Source of the DNA: Luscinia megarhynchos
Taxonomy: Eukaryota > Chordata > Aves > Passeriformes > Turdidae
DNA length: 64,000 bases
Assembly (NCBI GenBank): GCA_034336665.1
Contig: CM067592.1
Span: 40,289,735 to 40,353,734, forward strand
Direction: 5' to 3'
Shown here one piece after another: positions 25,211-37,610 of the stretch (its first letter is position 1; the number at the start of each line of letters is the position of its first letter). Position numbers and translations under genes: made by a program. Under the pieces are notes generated by a model. That model ran no database searches. It was not told the origin of the DNA and worked only from the letters and a program-made list of their open reading frames with translations.

Positions 25211-28200
25211 TTCTCCTTTGTAAAAGGCCTTTTAGATTCAGTGATGAAAAACAGTATCCAAAGTTAGACGTAATTGTTTCTTATTGTCTGAAAGCAATCA
25301 TATTTCTTCATAGCTTTGGAGAATCAGAATATTTGTAGCTTTAGGGAATTGCTTTCAAGCAGAAATCCCCTTATTTGTGACACTGTTTTTCAAAATGCGT
25401 CTACATCTTGTTGACAGAAGCCAGGGTGTATTTGTGAGCACAGCTAGTTTAATCCAGTGTCTAATCCAAGTTCACTTTTTATAAAAAATGTTAATTTGGG
25501 GCATTGGCCATTTAGGAGAAGCAGAGACCTCAGACACGGAAGAAAGAAGGAGGAAGTATTAAGTACACCTTCAGACTGTTTATAGACGCCACTCCCCTAT
25601 GTGTCTTGTGATTTTGACCTTCCCCTTTCTGGCAGTGTCCTGGTGTTGTACTTTGCCGTTCTCAGATCTGAGGTAACTGTAGCAAGGTGAGATTAAACGA
25701 GTTCCTTGGGGCTGCTCCTCTTGTCTGTGGAGGACAATGTCAATGATGCTGCTCCATTAGACCCAGCTGGGATCTGCTGCTCTCCTCTGGGGCTGGGTCC
25801 ATATGCCCCTCCTAACCCAGTGCTTAGTGCAATGCTTCCTGGATCCATAACTACTGGAGGAGATGGCAAGGAAACTGGGCAAATCCTAGCCAAGGGTGAA
25901 GGTGTCTGAGGGCATTGGTTTGCTCCCTTGTGGTAACAGCGAAGGCAGGGCTTCTTTCTGTGCAGCTGCATACAGGGGTGCATGCATCTGTCCTGGATAA
26001 CAAGGAGGGCCTGGAGCAAGATAGGGGATGCAGTCAATAGCACAAGAAACCATGAAATAAAACAGTTTGGAGCTTAAGGGCTCCCCTCCTCCAGGAGTTG
26101 AAGGTGGTGGTTTGGCATGGCCCCAGCCCTGTCTTCATGCTGCCTCAGGCACCTGGCTGGGATGGGGAGGGCCACCAACAGAGGCAAGGGATTTGAAATG
26201 GCTTCTCTGTGGAAGAGGCATTTTAGTCTTTGATGGATGTGTGAAAGGTATGAGGATATGGTGATGATTACCTTCTGTTCCATTAGTGAGTGACTAGGGA
26301 GGATATTAAATGGCAGATATTAAGCTTAAACATTTAAATGTCTGCAAGATTGGATAACTTCCAGGAATTGGCCAAAGAGCTTTCTGAACCATTAGTGTCG
26401 ACACAATGAAAAATAAAAAGTGGGACGGTGAAGACATTGAAAAGGTTTGGAAAAAAGCCAATCTTTTAAAACAGTAAATGTAATGAGTGGGGCAGTAAAT
26501 GCTCCTGAATCTGACATCCATCACAGGAGGGAATGGAGTGGTGGTACAGGATGCAATTGACAAAGTGAAGGGTCCTAGCCTCCATCACAGGTTGATTATA
26601 AACCAATAGCAATCGGAACTGTACAAAATGACTGCAGCCCCCTACTGAATCAATTGAGAACTGGGGAACCGTGAAGTGCAAAGGCAACCATGCATTGGAA
26701 ACTGTTGTCCATTTGCAGCTGAACCTGAAAAAATCTGCTGTACACATGGCACCCTTCAACACAGTGCTTCTCTGAAAGAAAACCCTGAAATTGTCGCAAG
26801 TCAAGTGTGAACTGACTTTGCTGCTTGGTGTAACATTAAGCAGTGGTATGAACAGGTTAGCTAAATATGTTGATCTAGGTTGTTTATCTGTCACTGAAAT
26901 GTGTATTTCAAAGCTGCCAACTGGCAGATCTTGAAATAAAGAATATAGGCCACCAGGCAGGCTGATCATTATGGAGTGCTGTGGTTCCTAAAAGAACAGG
27001 AGAGCTCTATGAATATGCCTAACTGAATGTAGGTTTCTTGTGCCGTGCTCTGCTTGAGATACCAGATATGTTCCTTAGAGAAAGAAAGCATATGCTTCAA
27101 TGTACAAGTCTGCCCGATCTCACTCATAAAGCAGAAAACTGGTAGAGTTGAGTGCTGCCTCCCACTGCTCCATATGTAAGTGTCATGGATTTTTAGAAAC
27201 AGATAGATGCTACTATGTGTTAAATGCTACTCTATAGATGGCATGAATCAACCAAAACCGTTTTAAATTGGGTTAAGACAGTAATTTGTTTATTCCTATG
27301 ATGCTATTCCTGCTGTAGATCCAAGACCTATGGCAAATTAAAAATCAAAGCTGAACAGTCCTCCATGTTATGCCTTGGACAAAGTACAACTGAGTCTGCT
27401 AGTGGCTTACTTTTTATTTGCCTCTTGTTATTGCATAAAAAGATGAACACTCCTTTCAAGGGATATTGCTGAATCTGGGTTCAAGGTGGTCTGGTTACAT
27501 GTCTTCCTCGTAAGCTATTTTTCTTTGTTTGAACTGGTCCAAACAGCTACAAAATGGTTAAGTCAGACTCTTGCAAATTATTTAGTGTATGTCCTTGGGC
27601 TGTCTGCAATTCTAGTTTAACAAAATTATCTGAATTCATTACAAGAAGATGAGTTCTAATGTTCTGTGAAGTCTGTTACGTCTGAGAGACTGTGAGCCGT
27701 GCGCCTTGTTAAATAACACAAGGGACTTGACTTCCAGGCTCAGGTTGCCTAAAATAAACTCAACATCTCATGCATTCACTCTCCTCTTTCCAACCTCTGC
27801 TCCAAGACAAAGTTAGTCTCTGTGCATGCAGTGTCCATTTTGTGCAATCCAGCAGCAGAGCTCATGTTGGATGGGTGACTGAGGAGTTGGCTCTTTTGTT
27901 TGCCAGCAGTGGACTCTGCAGTACTTGCAGAGCAGGGCCTGTGGGGCCAGGTGTCACAGAGCCATAGAGCAGGGCACGACCAGCCCTGGTCTTCTCCCCC
28001 AACATCTTTCTTGTGGCCAGCACTGACTGGGACTGTGGCAAGAGGAATTAATTCAGATTAGCCCCTTCTTGCAGCTTGGCAACGCAATGGGCATTTTGAG
28101 GTCACGAGTATTCTTGAAAAGCACCCAATGCTTTTGGTGGATTTTGGTGAGAGTTTGTTCCCTTTGCACTAGAAATGGGGTGTAGAATCAGTATAGTTTT

Positions 28201-30277
28201 TGGTGAGGCAGCAAACTTGATCTGAAGAACCAGTGCAGATTTCTCACAGCTTTCTGAAAGCTTCTTTGCGAAACAATGGTGTGGCATTTTGAAGCATATT
28301 AGTGCATTAATGGTATTATTTTTTGGTCATAAGCCATATGCCAGAGATCTTCGTAGGACTAGCATGCGGCCAGCAGGACTGTGTGTGGACTCTGGGTTAT
28401 ACTGTACATTAAAATACATGACAGGAGCCAGACCATGTTCTGTCATGAAAAACATGCTGTCAAAGGGTAGCCTCAAATTTGGGAAAAGAGAACCTAAAAT
28501 ATTTTGTTTCTGTTTTGCTTCTTGAGAGTCTTGAATGAGAAAGCAGAAGTTTTTATGTTATTCGTGTCAAGTGTAATTTCCATCCCCAGCCCCCTGCCCC
28601 CCTTTCTTTTCCTTTGGTCAAGCCGCAAACTTAATTCTCAATTTCCTGAATGCTGATGCAAGGTCTGTGCTTTGCAAATGGTGCATTTACAGTGTGTCAG
28701 CCAGCTGTGCAGGCAGGACTAGGGACATGCAGCTGATGAGTTTACCACGGAAATTAGGGGGAAGGGTATTGGAGTGTTTCTCTGGGGAGGGGAGAGGCTC
28801 CAGTGAGAGCGTAATGACCCCTGGAAGAGGCTGGTGCCTCTGTGCGTGCCAGGAAAATCGGTATGACCACAGGCGGAAGGAAGAGTGGGCGACCCAAGGG
28901 AGCGTGCGTCTTGCAGGGGGAGGGTGCATAAGTGTGAAACTTGTTTTTTCTGCCTTCACTTCGAGTGCTGCAGATGTTCTTTTCCTGGGACTAGGCGCTG
29001 GGAAAAAGAGCAGTGTGTAAAACCTTCAGCTTTATTAATTATTGCTATTATTATTATCATCATAATCATCTAACTGTTGAGCAAAATTGCAAATATTTAT
29101 TCAGCTTTTACTCTAGTATAATTTTAAACAGACTCGTGGGTTTGCAAATTAGTGAAATCATAGGATCCCTCAGACATTTTACAAGCACAAATGCAATGAT
29201 AACATCTAATTGCAAGGATCTGAGACTGTCTGACTGCAGATGAGGTGCTATTAACCTCTTCCTGTCTGTTACGGATGTGTCAGAAAATTGTCAGGACGGT
29301 GCTAAAGACACTCCAAATCTGTGAGATGTAGCAAACCCTTAAGTCCTCACTCAGCAAGAATCTCATCCACATTAGGTCAATGCATTTGCAAACAGTCCTG
29401 TTGCAGCAGTGCTTTCAAGTCACTTTTGTGACTTGTATAACCTAACCCAGGCACAGAAATGGATGAAGGAGCAGTATCCTGAAAAGTAACGGTTACCTTA
29501 ATACGCCTCCTCACAATATATGGAAGGCTTCAGGTATTGGAATACCAACTATATTTGATTATAAATTGTGACAGTAGATACTGTGTCAGTCAGACTGGCA
29601 TTGTTGGATGGCTGATTTGCTTCCATAGCGGCTGTTTGTTCTTTCATTCCCAGTCATGGTCACTTTCATGCTCCTCAAGTCCTGGCTATTTTCAGCCTTC
29701 TATGGTAATACATTCTGTAGGTGCCTGCCAGAGGAGTCTTCAGCACAGGCTTTGCTCTCTGAAAGTCAGGGGCTTTACAGGTGAAATGGGTAACCTGTGT
29801 CCGTATTTCCTACTGTTCTGCAAAGCATTTTTCAGGCTCAGGTATGCAAAATCTATCCTATTTTGACCACTTTTTATGCAGATGATAAATAAATAAAAGA
29901 GAAAGCTATGTAATTAATTCTGAAAAGAGATGACAGTGGAAACTTTTTAGGTGTGTTTAGTGTAGCAGTGGCCAGTAAACACATGTTCAGTCTGGTTTCG
30001 CCATGAGACGTGGATGACCTGCTCATCCGCGGCTGTAAGAGAAAACCCAGCGCTAATGGAAGTCTTTCCACAGCTTTGTGAAAGTCACTTCAGGAGCAGC
30101 GTTCAGCAAATCTGCACGAGTGTAACCCGTGGGTGACACCTTGTGAGCAAAGCTGGTAAAGTCTCTGCTACGAAGCACCTCACTCACACAGAGCTGCAGC
30201 AAACCTTGTGGGATGACAATGGCATGTTTAACCACATATCAAGGCCCCCACACACAAAAAAAGAAGTTTGGTTTACA

Positions 30278-30330
30278 GATTATTTATTTATTTATTTAGT
30301 TATTTATTTATTCATTCATTCATTTAAAAA
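30278..30330. repeat. (TTTA)n/(ATTC)n compound microsatellite
   Basis: Runs of TTTA units, interrupted once, pass into three ATTC units. Directly visible in the sequence. Confidence 0.85.
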
Positions 30331-30499
30331 TTTTACTGTCAGTCTATATATTTCATTCACTTCCAGCTTTTGTCTCAAGCTGTGAGGGTCAAAAAGCTTT
30401 AATTCAAAGTACAAGAGGCTTCTCTCCACTAGCATGAATCCCAGAACCGGGAGATTTAAAATGACAGAAAACATGCAGGGTTTCAGCCAGTCTGCTAAT

Positions 30500-30575
30500 C
30501 CTGTTTTGCACATGTGGAACTGGGCCAGGCACAGAGAAATTTTGTCCAGGGTTGCATATCATTTTAAACAGAGTT
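30500..30575 (+). repeat. possible ancient MIR-like SINE relic
   Basis: The blocks TTTTGCACATGTGGAACTG, AGGCACAGAGAAATTTTGT and CCAGGGTTGCATATC (the first two slightly overlapping in register with a short insert) follow the order of the MIR 3' region 'ttttacagatgaggaaactgaggcacagagaagttaag...'. It is degenerate and was identified by eye only. If real, it is the second MIR-like relic in the window. Confidence 0.35.
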
Positions 30576-33500
30576 AGATGTGCTGATGTCCAGATTACTA
30601 AACAAATCTTCCTCTTCTGAAAAACAGAGATGACTAAATTCTTACAGCATATTCCCCATTTCAAACCACAATAAGAAGTTGCTTGGCCACCATTCTCTTT
30701 AATTCCTGATAGCAAACACCACGGTATGTGTATGATTTCTAGGCTTTTCTTCAGTAATTTTCCTATTGTTTTACAGTGGTTCTGTGTTCTGAATGGCAAC
30801 TGTTCATCACACAGTGCTGTACAATTGAAAAAAATCTCTGTAACAAATTCAGTCTTATTTTTGTTATATAAATGTCATTGCTAATGTCCCCAGACTTTCC
30901 TAATCAGCTAGGAGTGGTCTATTTCTCCAAGTGTGTATATCTTAAACACTGAATAGAAACAGAATTAAGTTGAATATCGGTTAAGTTAGGTTCACATTTC
31001 CTCCTATTGTATCCATACAAACTGGAGCTAAGGGAAACTGTATTTCTAAAAAAGTGATGGTATTCTTAGATTTTGAAGTATACATTCAGGATCTAGAATG
31101 GGGGATTTGCCCAGAAAGGTGGGAGGCACCTCGTGGGGTGCTGAGGGTTTGAGGACATACCCATTTTAACCACTAGAGGTCCGTTTCACACAAGTTGTTT
31201 TCAGAATACAGACAGTATTCTGTATTAGTACAGAATTTAGTATAAAATTAGTACAAAATTTTGAACTCTTGCATGCTATGACAAACATTTAAACGGATAT
31301 TTAAACAATTTTGCTTTAAGTGACTGGTATGAGAATGCCATCCACAAAGGTAACATATTTTTTGTTTTCTAGTAACGGTAGATCTTTTTTTTCTTCTTTT
31401 AAACACTTACCTATTCAGCAGATTACTGAAGAATACTAAGCAAGAAGATACATCAGTTTGTATCTGCTGGTAATTTCACTGATTTCTCACTCCTAAATAT
31501 GAAGGATGAAGTCACTATGCAAGCCCACTTTGGCATCCTTATCTTTTCCTCGGGATGTTTGGAGGCACAAGTCAAAAGAGTTTGCTAATAGCCTCTCTTA
31601 TCTATATTAGACAAATTACAGAGACAGAGCACCATACCGGGAAATGAAGGGCTGTGCCCTAAAATGAATTATCAAATGAAGAGCTGTGAGGAGAGGAGTC
31701 ACTGTTCAATAAGTTTGTCTGTGACTTTGAAGAAGCCTTTCCAGTCAAAGATATTGTGCATGGCTTTAGGTACATAACAACAGCAAGAGTCTGAATGATA
31801 GGGCTTGGTGGGTGCAAGTTGAAGGGCAAAGATCTTATTCCTCCAGCATGTGCTGATGTGTGCCTCAGCTTCCACTAGACACGTGCCCCAAACTGAATTC
31901 TTGGCAGTGTGTCTAGAGCAATCTCGGACTTTCAATGCCGCTTTTCCACAGCTCAGCCAAATCTGCCGCCTATAACTAACCCCTGAGAGTCCAAAGGGGA
32001 CAGTCTGCATCTTTAAAACTGGACTGAGCACCAAATGCAGCTGTTCTGCCTGGGCAAACCCAGGACCTGGGGCAGAGCTGTTGCTTCTGTCCCTGTTAAT
32101 TCAGCTGGGTGGAAAATACTATGCTCAGTGTCGTACGTCCCGGTTTCCATTCCCAGGGCTATAAGAAGCTCTTGCTTCTGGATATATCTTTGGTGGAAAC
32201 CACATGCCACTGTCACAGACTGTGCCTGACACCCTCTCTCTTGAGACATTACAAGTTGGGAGCTCTACTCCTCACCATACGCCAGTATGAGTTGCACTTG
32301 AGGGAGTCTCGCTCAGACACTCTGCTTCTGTTGCTTATGTGAGAGGTAGCTGGGACTGAGGCAGCTACTTTCTGGTTCCATGTGGAGGACCTCTGCAACT
32401 GTCATTTGAGGCTTGTTGATGACAAACATCAGGTGTCAGGGGCTAGGCACAAGTCACAGTGATGGAGCTTATGCTATCGTTGTGGATACTGAATTTTTAA
32501 TTGTCAATAAGAGTGTCTACCTGATGTCCAGGGTCATGTGCAAACTGACTGAAATCAGAGAAGTTTTGGATGTTCACACTTTCTGAAAACAGTGTCATAC
32601 CCCTGCCCCAAACAGTAACTGATCACAGCAATGCCTCAGGAGAAGGGTACCTGTCACCCCACTTCTTATGTACAACATCTGTGCCCCTGCCTGCCACACT
32701 TTCCCCACACCAGATGTCAGTCTAGGTCATTTAGGTTTGAACTAAAATCCCATACTCAGTAACTGAGGTATCAGTCTATATGGGAAAACGACAAGGAATT
32801 GAACATAACAACATGAGAAAGTGAAGGGCAACAGAGCAGCAGTGACAATTTAGCCACCTGACACATACATAATTTGATTAAATTACTTAAAGCTATCTCA
32901 GTGAATTTCAAGATGGACAATTAACTAGTAAAATGTGATAGTGAGGGATAATAGTCCTGCAGTTACTTCATACTCAATAGCTCTCCACCAGCTTTTTGTC
33001 CTATACAGTGTTAAACTGCATTTGAATATTGTGTTATATTTCTGCACATTCATCAACTGTCACCACTTGCCATTTGTAACCTTATCCATCAAAGAGTGCA
33101 ACTGGATTTCACTTTATGGGGTTATTCATGGCTCACTTCTCACTATGATATTTGGAGCATTTGAATTAACAAGATCTTGAAGAGGAAGTCTGAACTTTTA
33201 GATACCATTACATAGTAGTTTAATTAATGTGCTTCTTTATATCTAAAGAAAATACATCTGCTCATCTTTGTGGGTGAAAAGGAAAGAGAAATTTTGTCAA
33301 TTTTCTAATTTTTAAGTTTTTTCTACTTTTATGTCACAAGGGTTATTGGATACAAATATTTTGATTTGTTGTTTGTGAGCAAGGAAAATTGGCAGTGAAG
33401 AGATGTCTCAGAAAATAATTGAGGTCAGTAAAGATTTTTGATATTCTTACCTTTCATTTGTTTTAAAGAAAAGGGTGAAGGGAATGTAACCCTGCCCCAT

Positions 33501-33770
33501 GAGATCTCATTTCTTACCTGTTTAGATAAAACCAGTTTCATAGATTTTCTTTTTAAAGGCAAGAAAAGTTGCCTTTATATGGAAACATTCAGAGTTACAC
33601 ATTGAAGGATCTAGGCTGGGCATCTGAATTTTCATCTCTGGTTGCCCGTTCTGCACACTTACAGCAGAAGACATCAAAGGATTAACAAGGAATCAGAGTT
33701 TTTGCTCAGATAGGCACATCTCTGCTGAGATATGAGAGGCTCTTGACATAGAGCAGCATATCTGCAAATT

Positions 33771-34258
33771 ACAGAATCACAGAATCACTCAGAGTCAATT
33801 AGGCTGGAAAAGACATCCAAGACCATTGAATCTAACCTTTGACTGATCATCCTGTCAACTAGATCACACCACTAAGTCTAATAATGGTGATTTCACCATC
33901 TCCCTGGGCAGCCAATTTCGGTGTTAAATAACTCTTTCTATCCTGAGTTTAGCTCAGCTGGTTGGAGCATGGCACTAAAAACCCAAGATTGTGAGCTCAA
34001 TCCCAGTATGGGCCATTCACTTAAGAGCTGGAATGGATGATCCTTAAGAGGTCCCTTCCAACTCAGAATATTCTGGGAAGAAATTTCTCCTAATGTCCAA
34101 CCTAAACTTGCCCTGACACATCTTTAGGCCATTTCTTCTCATGGTTGCCTCGTGAAGAGGCTGATCCCCACCTTGCTAACACCTCCTTTCAGGCAGCTGT
34201 AGAGAGCAATAATGTATCCCGTGAGCCTCCTTTTCTCCAGACTAAAGTCACCCCAAAG
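33771..34258 (-). mobile_element. CR1 LINE 3' fragment, leftward, interrupted by a SINE
   Basis: The left edge ACAGAATCACAGAATCAC is the reverse complement of the short terminal repeat at CR1 3' ends. The body then follows the CR1 3' region in reverse: AGGCTGGAAAAGACATCCAAG, TCCCTGGGCAGCCAATTTCG, then after the SINE GAAGAAATTTCTCCTAATGT and AGCCTCCTTTTCTCCAG. A TguSINE1-like element splits it at 33,944-34,077. The element is 5'-truncated and non-coding, as most CR1 copies are. Confidence 0.85.
33944..34077 (+). mobile_element. TguSINE1-like SINE (tRNA-like head, CR1-like tail)
   Basis: The 5' half is tRNA-like. A perfect Pol III A box, TAGCTCAGCTGG, lies at 33,950-33,961, and a degenerate B box, GAGCTCAATCC, at about 33,993-34,003. 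The anticodon-arm region has the ACTAAAAAC form of a decayed isoleucine-type tRNA. The 3' half, from TTCACTTAAGAGCTGG through GGTCCCTTCCAACTCAGAAT, is the CR1-like tail used for mobilisation. This combination defines the passerine TguSINE1 family (established knowledge, recalled and not searched). It lies inside a leftward CR1, so it inserted later than that copy. It is not a functional tRNA gene. Confidence 0.8.
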
Positions 34259-34265
34259 GTCTAGC

Positions 34266-34936
34266 AGAAAAGTAATTGAGAGCAGCCCTGTGAGAAGGAC
34301 TTGGGGCTGCTGTGGGTGAGAGGCTGGACATGACCCAGCCACGGGCACTCCCAGCCCAGAAACCAAACGTGTCCTGGGCTGCATCCAAAGCAGCGTGGGC
34401 AGCAGGGGAGGGAGGGGATTCTGCCCCTCTGCTCTGCTCTGCTCTGTGAGACCCCAGCTGGAGCCCTGCACCCAGCCCTGGGGTCCCAGCACAGGAAGGA
34501 CATGGAACTGCTGGAGTGATCCAGAGGGGGCCACCAAGTTGATCAGAGGACATCCCCTACAAAAACAGGATGAGAAAGTTGAGACTGTTCATCATGGAGA
34601 AGAGAAGGTTGTATGGAGACCTCATAGGACCCTCCCAGTATATGATGGGGAATACTGGAGCAGGTATCTTTGTCAGGAGCTGTACTGGTAGGACAGAGAA
34701 TAATGAGTTTGGACTGAAAGAGGGGGAAATTTAGGTTAGATAATATTTAGAAAATATTTACTGTGAGGGTGGTGAAGCTCTGGAACAGGTTGTCCAATTC
34801 AAGGCCAGGTTGGATGGATCTTTTGACAAACTGGTCCAATGGAAGGTGTCCCTGCCTATGGCAGGGGGGATGGAATTAGATGGTCTCAAAGGTCCCTTCC
34901 AAACCAAACCATTCTATGATTCTATGGTTCTATGAT
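34266..34936 (+). mobile_element. CR1 LINE 3' fragment, rightward
   Basis: The sequence reads colinearly with the end of CR1 ORF2 and its 3' UTR: GAGAGCAGCCCTGTGAGAAG, TGTCCTGGGCTGCATCCAAA, GTGAGACCCCAGCTGGAG, ACAGGAAGGACATGGA, TGTTCATCATGGAGAAGAGA, ACTGTGAGGGTGGTGAAG, AAAGGTCCCTTCCAAACC. It ends in the typical CR1 terminal repeat ATTCTATGATTCTATGG. Reading frames here, such as 34,395-34,691, are retroposon remnants. It lies head-to-head with the leftward CR1 on its left. Confidence 0.9.
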
Positions 34937-35440
34937 CTGCCTTCTTTGTGAATTATATTTCTTTATGCTGCAGAATTAGCCACTGAAATGAATAATTATG
35001 ACAGCACTTGGGCCAAGGGAAGATTTTGATGTTGTTTCCTTTTAAGAAACAGACAGCTCTTCGGTGATCTTCTTAAAAATCACTTGATTTTTAACTTTAC
35101 TGGGCATCTCTACAAAATATCAGTACACAACCAAAAAATTGCTCAATAAGTTATGTTCAGCTGTTTAAAAATTCCCTTCAGCATTGTACAGAGCCATTCA
35201 CTGGGAAAACAAACATCATTATTTAAATCTCTTTTTATTGTCATCTGATTGGACTGGAGAGATAGCAAAAGGAGGTTGTTTTTCAGCAGATTTATTCTGC
35301 TGGAGGAGAGGGGCTTGTTTGCAGGCATTAGCAGATATGGCAGAAAAAAATTAAGGAACTAAGGTAAGTGGGAATGAAAAACAGCTACATTATAAGAAGC
35401 TCCCATTTTTATTTGCAGCTGAGCCTTACTTGAGATTATT

Positions 35441-35490
35441 ATTGGCAGCATCTGGAAGACTGTGAATTGGCAGCATCTGGAAGACAGTGC
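35441..35490. repeat. 25-bp tandem duplication
   Basis: A unit beginning ATTGGCAGCATCTGGAAGAC occurs twice in direct tandem, at 35,441-35,465 and 35,466-35,490, with differences only at the last few positions. Confidence 0.85.
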
Positions 35491-36401
35491 TGAGTGAACA
35501 GAGAGACAGACTCTGGGATTTTTGATTTGCCCCCCTTTCTTCTGGCTTGAATTATTTACAAAAACAATTTTTTGTGTCACTTATGTAATTTTCTAACCTT
35601 CCATCTGAAGCCATCCCATTAAGTAATGTTTCCAGGCATTCCTGGAGAAGGTGTGTGCTCAAGAATAGTAAATCTAACACTGCAGACTTCCTGGCATACA
35701 GGCTTCAATTGAACTTGCGTGCACAATCTGTCCAATTTGGCCAGAAAACATAGGATTTACTGAGCTGGGTGTTACACAGCCGTAGTGCATATGGGCTGTG
35801 AATGTGTCTAGGATTACCACTCACAGAGCAGCTAGTCAGAGCTGCTGTGAATGCACAATAAGGTTTCAGTTGCTGGACTTACAGACACACAGAAACCCCA
35901 GGAGAGAATCCTGAAAAATCTGCCCTGATAAAATTCTGATCTGATAGAAAGAAAGCATTGCCAAGAAAACCTGACTTTTAGCAGCTCTTAATGAGAAACA
36001 AAAAGAAAAAAAAAAAAAGATTGACATGCCTCCCAGTGTTTGTGAGAGACTCCTGAGCTAGGGTGTTGCAGAGGATTCCCTGACTTGATATCAGCTATCC
36101 CCCACAAACTGCTTTACTGCTTTGGACTGCCCTTCTCAGCTCTAGTAGGATGTGAATTATGCAGATTTTAGCACAGGGCTGGGAAGGGAGCTGTCCTAGA
36201 CACTTGCAGCTCACCATAGTCTGAGTGTTTGCATTTTTATTTTCTTTTTAATGCACACTAGAGTGTGTCTTAAAAGTGCTACAGTGGAGATAACCATGAA
36301 AAGAAAAACGTCTTCTGTTTGTAACTCCATTAGTCACTCCTAGTGGAGATGGTCATGTTTAAAATATGAAAACCAAATATTCAGTGTGTTACTGCAAGAA
36401 T

Positions 36402-36444
36402 TTAGGTTCTCTCCAACCTAAATGATTATATGGTTCTATATGTG
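36402..36444 (+). mobile_element. short CR1 tail-like fragment
   Basis: GGTTCTCTCCAACCTAAATG followed by ATTATATGGTTCTATATGTG resembles the last 40 bp of CR1 (GGTCCCTTCCAACC...ATTCTATGATTCTATG) in plus orientation. It is too short for family assignment. Confidence 0.45.
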
Positions 36445-37610
36445 ACTACTGAGAGATCACATGGCTAGGTAAATACTGTATAGGAATATAAACAGTAAAT
36501 AGATAATTAATATAGAGGAAAAATTGCTTGTTAAATATTTCCATTTATGTATTGCAATGAAAGCAAATCTGGTTGGGAAAATAGCACTGTGTTTTGAGGT
36601 ACAAAAACTCAAACACTCAAAACTTGTGCAAGAAGGAGGGCTCTATGCCCCTCTGCTCAATATTCTGTAATAATCAGGTCTATGCAAGCAATTAAGTGTT
36701 CTGCATTCTATAACATTATACTTACGTTTGTAAGAATACTCAAAAATTTTTAACTAAACAGTAGCACACTTAATTAAGACTGCTGCTTCTGTTTTTTTAA
36801 GAAGGAGCTATGAAAAGCCTTACTTCACTGCTTTCTCGGTAAGTTAAACATCCCTGTTGCCTATAGATTGTGGATGTTTGGTCTTGACTGCAGTCACTTC
36901 TGTGGCAAAATTGTCATGGAATAAAGTTTATGTACAGAGGAGGTTACCTGGTTTATGAGGCATGGGGATCAGCAGTATCTGTGTGGAAAGAAATTATATG
37001 AGGGGTGACCTGTTGATCTGCTGGAAACATGAAATCACCTTGAATTTAACCAGAGGACTTGTAGAGCCTCCTAAAACTCGTGTTCAGCAGAAAGGTTTTT
37101 TGATTTGGTTTTTATTTTATGAGATGCTGCACCTGGAGAAAGAAGCTTGCTGGGTGATTACAATAGGTCTGCAAAGGAAGAGAACTGGATGGAGGACTGG
37201 AGTGGGAGAAGGAGAAACTGATGGATTTGGAATGACATTGAGGAAGGAGTACGCCATCTGAGCCAAAAGGACTGGTCTATCTTGGTAAAGAGAGTCTTTC
37301 TAATGGAAAGCCTGGATGTGCAGCACAAGCCAGGGAAGCACTAGACCGGTGAGTGCAGTGCAGGAGCCCCACAGCTGGGGTGTCCTTTACCATGGCCTTT
37401 TCTGATGTGAAAGGTTTGAGTCTCCTCTCACTTAGGCCAAGAGATAATGTTTGTGCTGCTGCACTTCAGCTGGAAACACGCTGTTATTTGCTCTGCAAAA
37501 TGACAAAACTTTTGTTTATTGTCAGCTATATGGGCATGTAATCCTTTTGCACTTTTATCTGTTAAATTATTTCCCCCTAACTCCATTACTCACTTTTTGT
37601 ACTAGGGTGC

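Larger units (their letters stand above)
15250..33770. other. intergenic DNA, no supported gene
   Basis: No recognisable coding exon was found. The stretch contains a 21-nt poly-T run at 16,501-16,521, a long (AAT)n tract at 25,123-25,210, a possible MIR-like relic at 30,500-30,575, a TTTA-rich tract at 30,278-30,330 and a conserved-looking homeodomain-motif-rich stretch near 29,020-29,300. A GC-richer patch at 20,360-20,860 is open in two plus-strand frames for over 200 codons but shows no domain or exon structure. Confidence 0.65.
34937..37605. other. intergenic DNA, no supported gene
   Basis: No gene was recognised. It holds a 25-bp tandem duplication at 35,441-35,490 and a short CR1-tail-like fragment at 36,402-36,444. 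Confidence 0.7.

Noticed and set aside
26466..26969. Minus-strand frame of 167 codons, the longest outside GC-rich DNA
   Set aside because: A rough estimate suggests that about one such frame is expected by chance in six frames of this window. The translation contains no motif I recognise. A protein search would settle it.
33944..34077. tRNA gene call from the intact A box
   Set aside because: The B box is decayed, the cloverleaf cannot close properly and the sequence continues into a CR1-like SINE tail.
34139..34691. Reading frames of 80-132 codons
   Set aside because: They lie within CR1 copies on sense or antisense strands.
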